DNA from: Elusimicrobia bacterium RIFCSPLOWO2_01_FULL_59_12
GTDB taxonomy: Bacteria; Elusimicrobiota; Elusimicrobia; 2-01-FULL-59-12
Direction of reading: 5' to 3'
Assembly (NCBI GenBank): GCA_001800075.1
Contig: MGUR01000053.1
Span: forward strand, 5,149-11,365
Length of the DNA: 6,217 bases
Positions 1-5,133 of the stretch are shown one piece after another. Each line of letters opens with the position of its first letter. Within the stretch, counting starts at the first letter, position 1. The notes beneath the pieces are model-generated. The model saw only the letters and a list, made by a program, of their open reading frames with translations, did not search any database and was not told where the DNA came from. A program made the position numbers and the translations under genes.

Positions 1-1
1 T

Positions 2-283
2 CGCCGGCCGCAAAGCGGCCAGGCGGCCCGCCATCCCAGGACCGCCAAGGGGGATTTAATCCCCCGGGTAAAGCACATTGGCCCCCAGATCGACGCCATC
101 GCCCACGATACGCCCGGTACAGACGGGGGTACGGGGGGCATGCTGACCAAAATCCGGGCCGCTCGGAAGGCCACGTCCCACGGGGTCGACATGGTCATCG
201 CCAGCGGCAAGCGGCCGGGGGCTCTGGTGAACCTCATAAGAGGAAAGCCGGTGGGGACATTTTTTTGCCGCAAAGGCGCTTGA
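2..283 (+). CDS. proB: Glutamate 5-kinase, C-terminal part (partial, possibly degraded)
   Basis: I translated this frame directly; it is open from the window edge to TGA at 281-283. ProB phosphorylates glutamate to gamma-glutamyl phosphate, the first step of proline synthesis, in the cytoplasm. From about base 38 the translation fits the end of the amino-acid-kinase domain: PRTAKGDLIPRV, then GTGGMLTKIRAARKA (bases 128-172), then VIASGKRPGALVNLI and GKPVGTFF. Two things are odd. The first 12 or so codons (RRPQSGQAAR) do not give the LLTD-x-x-GLY segment expected before PR, in any frame. The protein also ends at GTFFCRKGA with no PUA domain; a one-base insertion in the T7 run (260-266) would read GTFFLPQRR instead, closer to the usual continuation, before stopping soon after. 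It may be a short PUA-less ProB, or a decaying or misassembled copy. The family assignment is firm; intactness is not. Confidence 0.8.
   Translation, partial: RRPQSGQAARHPRTAKGDLIPRVKHIGPQIDAIAHDTPGTDGGTGGMLTKIRAARKATSHGVDMVIASGKRPGALVNLIRGKPVGTFFCRKGA
49..65. repeat. Perfect 17-nt palindrome inside the proB frame
   Basis: GGGGGATT at 49-56 and AATCCCCC at 58-65 are exact reverse complements around a single T. A shorter palindrome, GGCCGC-AAA-GCGGCC, lies at 6-20. Neither is followed by a T-run, so neither resembles an intrinsic terminator. Both fall in the part of proB where similarity to the family fades. No function can be assigned. Confidence 0.4.
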
Positions 284-308
284 CTTGCTTCCAGTGAATC
301 CTTATAAT
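280..308 (+). promoter_or_regulatory. Sigma-70-type promoter of groES-groEL
   Basis: The -35 box TTGACT (280-285) and the perfect -10 box TATAAT (303-308) are separated by exactly 17 bases. Transcription should begin near 315, giving a leader of about 85 bases before groES. The -35 box overlaps the TGA stop of the proB frame (281-283), so the promoter starts within the upstream gene. The last base of the -10 box is the first base of the CIRCE operator, so a repressor bound there would block RNA polymerase directly. Confidence 0.9.
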
Positions 309-334
309 TAGCACTTGTAAATAGAGAGTGCCAA
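308..334 (+). promoter_or_regulatory. CIRCE operator (HrcA-binding inverted repeat)
   Basis: The half-sites TTAGCACTT (308-316) and GAGTGCCAA (326-334) flank a 9-base spacer. The consensus is TTAGCACTC-N9-GAGTGCTAA, so 16 of 18 positions match. The element sits over the end of the -10 box and the predicted start site, the usual arrangement for HrcA repression of chaperonin operons. The inference is that groESL is repressed by HrcA and released on heat or misfolding stress; hrcA itself is not in the window. Confidence 0.93.
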
Positions 335-400
335 TCAAGCCCGTTTAAACCGACTCTCTCAACCATCAAAAAAATGACGTCGAAATAGGAGGTCAGAATC

Positions 401-706
401 ATGACTGTAGCGACTGCCGTTCGTTTGAAGCCCTTGGGGGACCGCGTTTTGGTCAAAGCACTGGAAAAGAAAGATGAGATCCGTTCCGGGATCATCATCC
501 CGGACACCGCGAAAGAAAAGCCGCAGGAAGGCGAAGTCATCGCCGTCGGAAAAGGCAAACTCACCGAAGAGGGCAAACTCATTCCCATGGATGTCAAAGC
601 GGGGGACAAAATCCTTTACGGCAAGTATTCCGGCACCGAAGTCAAAATCGAAGGACAGGAATATTTGATCATGCATCAGGAAGACATTCTGGGACTCGTC
701 GAATAA
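401..706 (+). CDS. groES: Co-chaperonin GroES (Hsp10)
   Basis: GroES is the heptameric lid of the GroEL folding chamber; it caps the ring in the presence of ATP and encloses the substrate protein. The 101-residue length is normal. LKPLGDRVLVKALE (about residues 9-22) is the conserved first strand. The mobile loop covers about 24-39 and carries SGIIIPDTAKEKP, whose hydrophobic III corresponds to the IVL-type tripeptide that contacts GroEL. The segment around EEGKLIPMDVKAGDKILYGKYSGTE covers the roof hairpin and following core, and the protein ends with YLIMHQEDILGLVE. The start is set by AGGAGG at 387-392, eight bases before the ATG; it gives a short MTVATAV extension before the core. It is co-transcribed with groEL, 29 bases downstream, from the CIRCE-controlled promoter. 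Identity is certain. Confidence 0.98.
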   Translation: MTVATAVRLKPLGDRVLVKALEKKDEIRSGIIIPDTAKEKPQEGEVIAVGKGKLTEEGKLIPMDVKAGDKILYGKYSGTEVKIEGQEYLIMHQEDILGLVE

Positions 707-735
707 CAAAGAACTCACTTTTGGAGGAATGAAAA

Positions 736-2364
736 ATGGCTAAGCAACTCAAGTACCAAGATGAAGCCAGCCGCGCCGTTAAAACCGGCGTGGATAAACT
801 GGCCAATGCCGTAGGCGTCACCATGGGCCCCAAAGGCCGCTATGTGGTGCTGGACAAGAAATTTGGATCCCCGGTCATCACCAACGACGGCGTCACCATC
901 GCCAAGGAGATCGAGCTGGAGGACCCGTTTGAAAACATGGGGGCCCAGCTGGTCCGCGAAGTGGCGTCCAAGACCAACGACGTGGCCGGCGACGGGACCA
1001 CCACCGCCACCGTGCTCGCGCAGGCCATCATCAACGAAGGCCTGCGAAACATCACGGCCGGCGCCAACGCGATGCACATCAAACGCGGCATCGACAAGGC
1101 CGTGGAATCGGTGGTCGCCGAGCTGAAACGCATGTCCAAGCCGGTCAAAGAGCAGGAGATCGAGCAGATCGCCACGATCTCCGCCAATGACAAGGAAGTC
1201 GGCAAGCTGATTGCCGACGCGATGAAAGCCGTCGGCAAGGACGGCGTCATCACGGTCGAAGAAGGCAAATCCGCCAAGACCGAAGTCGAAGTGGTCCAGG
1301 GGATGAAGTTCGACCGCGGCTATGTCTCTCCGTATTTCATTACCGATCCGGAACGGATGGAAACCGTCCTGGAAGACTGCTCCGTCGTCGTGCTGGACAA
1401 GAAAGTCAGCGCCTTGAACGAGCTCCTGCCGTTCCTGGAAAAGCTGCTGCAGGTCGGCAACCGGCCGTTCATTATCATCGCCGAAGAGGTGGAGGGTGAG
1501 GCCCTCGCGACCCTGGTGGTGAACAAGCTGCAAGGCCGCCTGAAATGCGCCGCCGTCAAAGCCCCCGGCTTCGGCGACCGCCGCAAAGAAATGCTTGAGG
1601 ACATCGCCACATTGACCGGCGCCCAGGTGATCTCCGAAGAGCTCGGCATCAAGCTGGAAAAAGCCGAGCCCACCATGGCCGGGACCGCCAAGCGCGTGAT
1701 CGTGGACAAAGAGAACACCACGATCGTGCAGGGCTCCGGCGACAAGAAAGCCGTCGAGAAGCGCATCGGCCAGATCAAGAAGCAGATTGAAGACACGACC
1801 TCGGACTACGACAAAGAGAAGCTCCAGGAGCGGCTCGCGAAGCTGTCCGGCGGCGTGGCCTTGATCAAGGCGGGCGCGGCGACGGAAACGGAGATGAAGG
1901 CGAAGAAATATAAGATTGAAGACGCCATGCACGCGACCCGCGCGGGCGTCGAAGAAGGCATCGTTCCGGGCGGCGGCATAGCCCTGCTCAGGGCGGCCGA
2001 CCTCCTGGCCAAACTCAAGGGCGACGACCAGGATGAGCAGACCGGCATCAACATCGTGAAGAAAGCGATCGAAGTGCCGATCCGCCGGATCTCCGAGAAC
2101 GCGGGCGTCGACGGCTCCGTGGCCATCGACAAGATCCGCGCGAACTCGGACATCAACTTCGGGTTGAACGCCGAGACCCTGGAGTACGGCGACCTGATGA
2201 AGCAGGGTGTTGTGGACCCGACGAAGGTCGTGCGCACGGCATTGCAAAATGCCGCCAGCATCTCAAGCCTGCTTCTCACTACGGAAGTCCTGATCACCGA
2301 CATCCCGGAGAAGAAGGGCGCCGGCGCTCCCGCAGGAATGCCCAACCCGAGCGACATGTATTAA
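736..2364 (+). CDS. groEL: Chaperonin GroEL (Hsp60)
   Basis: GroEL forms the cytoplasmic double-ring ATPase that folds non-native proteins together with GroES. The protein is 542 residues, the usual length. Equatorial ATP-site features are TMGPKGR (29-35), D51 in ITNDGVTIAKE, and GDGTTTATVL (85-94) with D86, the counterpart of E. coli D87. D396 in KIEDAMHATRAG matches the catalytic E. coli D398. The apical domain is about 190-373 (YVSPYFITD, PFIIIAEEVEGEALATLVVN, KAPGFGDRRKEML). The signature reads AGVEEGIVPGGG at 403-414, with Gly404 where Ala or Ser is usual. The C-terminus is GAPAGMPNPSDMY rather than a Gly-Gly-Met repeat. GGAGG at 723-727 lies eight bases before the ATG. It is the second gene of the CIRCE operon and is followed by a strong terminator. 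Identity is certain. Confidence 0.99.
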   Translation: MAKQLKYQDEASRAVKTGVDKLANAVGVTMGPKGRYVVLDKKFGSPVITNDGVTIAKEIELEDPFENMGAQLVREVASKTNDVAGDGTTTATVLAQAIINEGLRNITAGANAMHIKRGIDKAVESVVAELKRMSKPVKEQEIEQIATISANDKEVGKLIADAMKAVGKDGVITVEEGKSAKTEVEVVQGMKFDRGYVSPYFITDPERMETVLEDCSVVVLDKKVSALNELLPFLEKLLQVGNRPFIIIAEEVEGEALATLVVNKLQGRLKCAAVKAPGFGDRRKEMLEDIATLTGAQVISEELGIKLEKAEPTMAGTAKRVIVDKENTTIVQGSGDKKAVEKRIGQIKKQIEDTTSDYDKEKLQERLAKLSGGVALIKAGAATETEMKAKKYKIEDAMHATRAGVEEGIVPGGGIALLRAADLLAKLKGDDQDEQTGINIVKKAIEVPIRRISENAGVDGSVAIDKIRANSDINFGLNAETLEYGDLMKQGVVDPTKVVRTALQNAASISSLLLTTEVLITDIPEKKGAGAPAGMPNPSDMY

Positions 2365-2383
2365 GCCGCAATCGTTCAACAGC

Positions 2384-2424
2384 AAAAACCCCCCGCCGAT
2401 GAATCAACGGCGGGGGGTTTTTTT
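2384..2424. terminator. Rho-independent terminator, probably bidirectional
   Basis: A perfect 10-bp all-GC stem (2389-2398 with 2408-2417) encloses a 9-base loop and is followed by seven T residues (2418-2424). It lies 24 bases after the groEL stop. The stem is preceded by five A residues (2384-2388), which become a T-run on the minus strand, so the same hairpin can end the convergent response-regulator transcript, whose stop codon is at 2445-2447. Confidence 0.95.
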
Positions 2425-2444
2425 GTTGTCGTTAAATTTGCTGC

Positions 2445-2972
2445 TTAACGGATTTGGGTGTTTTTTTGAGACGCTTGTGTGTTTGATGGCTGGGTCGTGA
2501 GCGATGTGGAACGGTAATCACCCGTCAGCACTTGAGAGGAGGCCTCCGATTTTTTGGCGAACTCCTTCAGGGTCTCGCGAAGAATGACTTCAATCTGGTC
2601 GAAAACATAAGGTTTATTGACGAAAGCGTAAATCAGCGACTGCGAAAGATGCGGCAGGCGTTTTAGGAGATCTTCCCAATAGGGGTTTCGGCTCTCGACG
2701 ATATTGGACGATATGATCACCGGAGGCCGCTGCAAATCCTTCTGGAGAGCGATCGATTGCAGGACATCCGTTCCGTTCCCGTCCGGCATCAAGTAATCCA
2801 AGATCATCAGATCGATCTTCTCCGGTTTTCGAAGCGCTTCCGTTGCCTGGCGGCAATCCTCGGCCGTTGTCACCTGATAATCCAGGGTCACGAGGAATTC
2901 CTTCATCGTTTGCAGGGTCACGTAATCATCGTCGACCAGGAGGATGTGCTGCATTTTTTTATTTTTTGTCAT
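2445..2972 (-). CDS. Stand-alone receiver-domain response regulator
   Basis: This is a two-component receiver with no recognisable output domain. Numbering from a possible GTG at 2975, the acidic cluster is D15-D17 in LLVDDDYVTL, the phospho-acceptor is D60 in LMILDYLMPDGNG, the switch Ser is S89 or S90 in VIISSN, and the conserved Lys is K121 in VNKPYVF. The stretch between Ser and Lys is about ten residues longer than in CheY-type receivers (it includes NPYWEDLLKRLPHL). After the last helix (about 127-142) comes a 33-residue tail rich in Ser, Thr, Gln and Asn, probably disordered. I chose the ATG at 2972; a GTG at 2975 and an ATG at 2954 are alternatives, none with a clear Shine-Dalgarno. 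There is no histidine kinase beside it, so the partner is unknown. It is convergent with groEL and divergent from yggS. The fold is certain; the role is unknown. Confidence 0.9.
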   Translation of the reverse strand: MTKNKKMQHILLVDDDYVTLQTMKEFLVTLDYQVTTAEDCRQATEALRKPEKIDLMILDYLMPDGNGTDVLQSIALQKDLQRPPVIISSNIVESRNPYWEDLLKRLPHLSQSLIYAFVNKPYVFDQIEVILRETLKEFAKKSEASSQVLTGDYRSTSLTTQPSNTQASQKNTQIR

Positions 2973-2978
2973 CACGGT

Positions 2979-3042
2979 TAGTTAACTCAAAAACGATGCA
3001 ATGTCAACCGGTGAATTAACAGGGATTAACCGCTGGAGTCAA
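2979..3042 (-). promoter_or_regulatory. Candidate promoter(s) of the response-regulator gene
   Basis: Two weak candidates are visible on the minus strand. The first has a perfect TTGACA (3002-3007) with TAACTA (2979-2984) 17 bases downstream; the -10 is poor, and transcription would start almost at the ATG at 2972. The second has TTGACT (3037-3042) with GTTAAT (3015-3020) at a 16-base spacing, giving a leader of about 35 bases. The sequence does not decide between them. The rest of the 2976-3121 interval is AT-rich and shows no other recognisable feature. Confidence 0.35.
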
Positions 3043-3121
3043 TCTGGTCTATTTTTGAACGGGATTTAAACACGTAAAATATTAAGGAAATAACGGCGTT
3101 AAGTCGGCACGCTCGTTTTGT

Positions 3122-3150
3122 TTGATTTATCAACCCGAATCGACTATAAT
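3122..3150 (+). promoter_or_regulatory. Sigma-70-type promoter of the yggS operon
   Basis: TTGATT (3122-3127) and a perfect TATAAT (3145-3150) are separated by 17 bases. Transcription would start about 3157-3158, only four or five bases before the yggS ATG at 3162, so the mRNA would be nearly leaderless. An in-frame TAA at 3147-3149 within the -10 box excludes an upstream start for yggS. Confidence 0.75.
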
Positions 3151-3161
3151 GGCTTCGCTTC

Positions 3162-3842
3162 ATGGATGCGAGCCAAGAGCGTTTTAACCAGGTGGTAGAG
3201 CGTATTCAAAGAGCGGCCCGACGATCTGGCAGAGACCCTCAAAAAATTGCCCTCGTGGCCGTTTCAAAGTTAGTTCCATTTGACCGTTTAGCCCCTTTTA
3301 TTCACGCAGGCGTCCGGACTCTTGGCGAGAATCGCGTTCAGGAGGCGATCGCCAAATTTGGCGAGGGGCAGGCCAAAACACTCCATCCCGATATTCAACT
3401 GCATTTCATCGGCCGTCTGCAGGGCAACAAGGCTCGCAAGGCGGCCGCGCTGTTTGACATGGTCCAATCATTAGACAGCGCGGACCTGGCGGAGGACTTA
3501 AACCGTCACGCGCGGGAGTTAAAACGCCCGATGCCCTGTTTGGTGGAAGTGAAGATATCTTCTGAAGCCGCCAAGACCGGCCTGCCGCCGGAAGAACTTT
3601 CCGATTTTCTCGCGCGGGCGGCGGGCTGGCCGTTTTTGACGATTAAGGGGTTGATGGGGATCGCCCCGCAGACCGATACGCCGGAGCGGGCCCGGCCGTT
3701 TTTCGCCAAGCTGCGCCGGCTTTTCGAGGATGCAAAATTGGATGTTTTATCGATGGGGATGAGCGGTGATTTTGAAGCGGCCATTGAGGAAGGGTCCACG
3801 ATGGTGCGCCTGGGGACCGCGTTGTTCGGCGCCAGAGCTTGA
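3162..3842 (+). CDS. yggS: Pyridoxal phosphate homeostasis protein, YggS/PROSC family
   Basis: Members of this family bind pyridoxal 5'-phosphate on a single-domain TIM barrel, have no known catalytic activity, and maintain vitamin B6 and amino-acid homeostasis in the cytoplasm. The protein is 226 residues, the normal length. The PLP-binding lysine is K36 in ALVAVSKLVP, the same number as in E. coli. Further family motifs are LGENRVQEA (54-62), HFIGRLQGNK (81-90), LVEVKIS (127-133), IKGLMGIAP (161-169) and the phosphate-binding end SMGMSGDFEAAIEEGSTMVR (197-216), then LGTALFGAR. There is no Shine-Dalgarno before the ATG, and the promoter suggests an almost leaderless message. It heads a run of yggS, proC, yggU and mtnA; association with proC is common in bacteria. 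All key residues are present. Confidence 0.96.
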   Translation: MDASQERFNQVVERIQRAARRSGRDPQKIALVAVSKLVPFDRLAPFIHAGVRTLGENRVQEAIAKFGEGQAKTLHPDIQLHFIGRLQGNKARKAAALFDMVQSLDSADLAEDLNRHARELKRPMPCLVEVKISSEAAKTGLPPEELSDFLARAAGWPFLTIKGLMGIAPQTDTPERARPFFAKLRRLFEDAKLDVLSMGMSGDFEAAIEEGSTMVRLGTALFGARA

Positions 3843-3936
3843 TGGAATATGGAGGGTGGAAGATAGAAGATGGTCGAGGAAGTTTATTATTAAAAAATTC
3901 CTTGACCCTTCACCATCCTCCATCTTCCATCCCCTG
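3843..3936. repeat. Imperfect inverted repeat of 7-base units between yggS and proC
   Basis: The 100-base gap between yggS and proC is almost filled by this structure. The arms 3857-3874 and 3912-3929 match as reverse complements at 16 of 18 positions. The left arm is built of degenerate heptamers in exact register: TGGAATA (3843), TGGAGGG (3850), TGGAAGA (3857), TAGAAGA (3864), TGGTCGA (3871). The right arm read on the minus strand also shows TGGAAGA, TGGAGGA and TGGTGAA. The AT-rich centre (3883-3897) is flanked by a small inner stem, AGGAA (3877-3881) with TTCCT (3898-3902). No T-run follows, so it is not a typical terminator. The right arm runs up to the proC start, where a Shine-Dalgarno would be expected. 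Confidence 0.75.
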
Positions 3937-3942
3937 CCCTCA

Positions 3943-4752
3943 ATGAAAAAGCTGACGTTGGTAGGCGGCGGCAACATGGGGGAGGCGCTCGTCGCGGGAC
4001 TGATCCGCTCAGGACACTGGAAGCCTTCCCAGATCACGGTGTGCGATATCCGGCATGACCAGATGGCCCAGCTGCAGCTGCGCTACAAAATCGGGGCAAG
4101 CGCGGACAGCCGGTGGGCGGCGCGGGAAGCGAACATTATTCTGCTGGCCGTGAAGCCGCAGCATATGGCGCACGTTTTAAAAGAGATCGGCCCGGTGGTT
4201 CGGACGTCCCAGTTGGTGCTCTCCATCGCGGCGGGCGTGCCGACTTCGTTCATTGAAAAATTCTTAGGAAGGGGCGTCCCGGTGATCCGGATCATGCCGA
4301 ACACCCCCGCCTTGATCGGCGCGGGCGCAGCGGCCATGGCACGGGGACGATGGGCCAAAGCCGCGCATGAGAAAACCGTGGAATCCATATTTGCCACGGT
4401 GGGGTCGGTGGTCACGGTGACGGAAAAACACATGGATGCGGTCACCGCGCTGTCAGGCTCCGGGCCCGCCTATTTGTTTTACCTGGCGGAGGCGATGCAG
4501 GAGGCCGGGAGCCGGATGGGCCTGGCGTCGCATGTGGCTGACGGGCTGGTGCGCCAGACGCTTAAAGGCGCCAGTCTCCTGCTCGCCCAGTCGCATGAGG
4601 AGCCGAAGACATTGCGCCAGCGGGTGACCTCCCCGGGCGGCACGACGGAAGCGGCCTTGAAAGTTTTGGAGCAGCTACGGGTGAAACCGGCCATTACCAA
4701 GGCCATTGGACGGGCGCAACGGCGCGCCCGCGAACTGGCCAAGACTTACTAA
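3943..4752 (+). CDS. proC: Pyrroline-5-carboxylate reductase
   Basis: ProC reduces 1-pyrroline-5-carboxylate to L-proline with NAD(P)H, the last step of proline synthesis, in the cytoplasm. From the ATG at 3943 the protein has 269 residues, the family norm. It opens with the Rossmann motif LVGGGNMGEAL (6-16); LLAVKPQ (67-73) and SIAAGVP (94-100) follow in the nucleotide-binding domain, then IRIMPNTPALIGAGA (115-129). The C-terminal helical domain has ALSGSGPAYLFYLAEAM (169-185) and the signature VTSPGGTTEAAL (228-239). The frame is open far upstream, to an ATG at 3766 inside yggS, but those residues are only the repeat and yggS read out of frame, so they are rejected. No Shine-Dalgarno is visible: the bases before the ATG are pyrimidine-rich. 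A proB fragment lies at the window start but is not part of this operon. Confidence 0.97.
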   Translation: MKKLTLVGGGNMGEALVAGLIRSGHWKPSQITVCDIRHDQMAQLQLRYKIGASADSRWAAREANIILLAVKPQHMAHVLKEIGPVVRTSQLVLSIAAGVPTSFIEKFLGRGVPVIRIMPNTPALIGAGAAAMARGRWAKAAHEKTVESIFATVGSVVTVTEKHMDAVTALSGSGPAYLFYLAEAMQEAGSRMGLASHVADGLVRQTLKGASLLLAQSHEEPKTLRQRVTSPGGTTEAALKVLEQLRVKPAITKAIGRAQRRARELAKTY

Positions 4753-4778
4753 GCCTATACGGGGGAAAATAAAAAACG

Positions 4779-5042
4779 ATGATCATTCGCATTCGCGTCA
4801 TTCCGAACTCTTGCGAAAACGAAGTCGTAGGTCGGGTCGGCAGCGTGGTCAGGGTGAAGGTGTGTTCTCCGGAGATCGATGAAAAAGCGAACTACGTTCT
4901 CATTAATTACCTGGCGGAGTTTTTCGAAGTGAAGCCCAAGAGCATTCATATCATGCGCGGCGAGCGCGCCCGCGAGAAGACCGTGCAGATCGCCGGCCGT
5001 TCGGAAGACGAATTGAAGCGCGTGATGGAGTCAATTCCGTAA
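4779..5042 (+). CDS. yggU: YggU family protein (DUF167)
   Basis: This is a small cytoplasmic protein of the conserved DUF167/YggU family; its biochemical function is not established. The 87 residues are near the typical length. Family features are the N-terminal strand IRIRVIPNS with NEVVG (about 3-18), VRVKVCSPEIDEKANYVLI (25-43), the helix NYLAEFF (44-50), and SIHIMRGERAREKTVQIAG (55-73). The gap to proC is 26 bases; a G-run (GGGGGA, 4761-4766) lies 12 bases before the ATG and may act as a weak, distant Shine-Dalgarno. Placement after proC is common, usually with yggT between them; no yggT is present here. Family assignment is strong. Confidence 0.93.
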   Translation: MIIRIRVIPNSCENEVVGRVGSVVRVKVCSPEIDEKANYVLINYLAEFFEVKPKSIHIMRGERAREKTVQIAGRSEDELKRVMESIP

Positions 5043-5045
5043 CAG

Positions 5046-5127
5046 CGTGATAAAGTGATAGGTGGTAAGGTGGTAAAAGAAACACGGGGTCACCCTTATC
5101 ACGTTATCACATTACCACGTTACCACG
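5046..5127. repeat. Imperfect inverted repeat of 8-base units between yggU and mtnA
   Basis: The 91-base gap between yggU and mtnA is largely made of short repeated units. The left arm (5046-5076) has CGTGATAA (5046), AGTGATA (5054), GGTGGTAA (5061) and GGTGGTAA (5069). The right arm (5096-5127) has four units in exact 8-base register: TTATCACG, TTATCACA, TTACCACG, TTACCACG. The arms can fold back with one mismatch or G-U pair per unit, around a spacer at 5077-5095. The inner pairs are G-U wobbles and the outer ones A-C mismatches. No real T-run follows (TTTTT at 5129-5133 is six bases before the end of the mtnA ATG). The design resembles the yggS-proC repeat but uses a different unit. Confidence 0.75.
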
Positions 5128-5133
5128 ATTTTT

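Noticed and set aside
715..2247. 510-codon open frame on the minus strand opposite groEL
   Set aside because: It is the complement of a strongly conserved GC-rich gene with biased codon use. The translation is rich in His, Asp, Arg and Leu with no recognisable domain, and no promoter or Shine-Dalgarno supports it.
3885..3907. TATTAT (3885-3890) and TTGACC (3902-3907) between yggS and proC as promoter boxes
   Set aside because: They are in the wrong order to form one promoter, and neither has a partner box at 16-18 bases. They are parts of the AT-rich centre and right arm of the inverted repeat.
3843..3936. Rho-independent terminator after yggS
   Set aside because: The stem is imperfect and is followed by a C-rich stretch rather than a T-run; proC continues in the same direction.
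3766..3942. Upstream extension of the proC frame by 59 codons
   Set aside because: It overlaps the end of yggS and reads through the inverted repeat. ProC proteins begin right at the Rossmann strand, which starts with the ATG at 3943.
3843..5127. CRISPR array
   Set aside because: The repeated units are only 7-8 bases, contiguous and degenerate, with no unique spacers and no cas gene.
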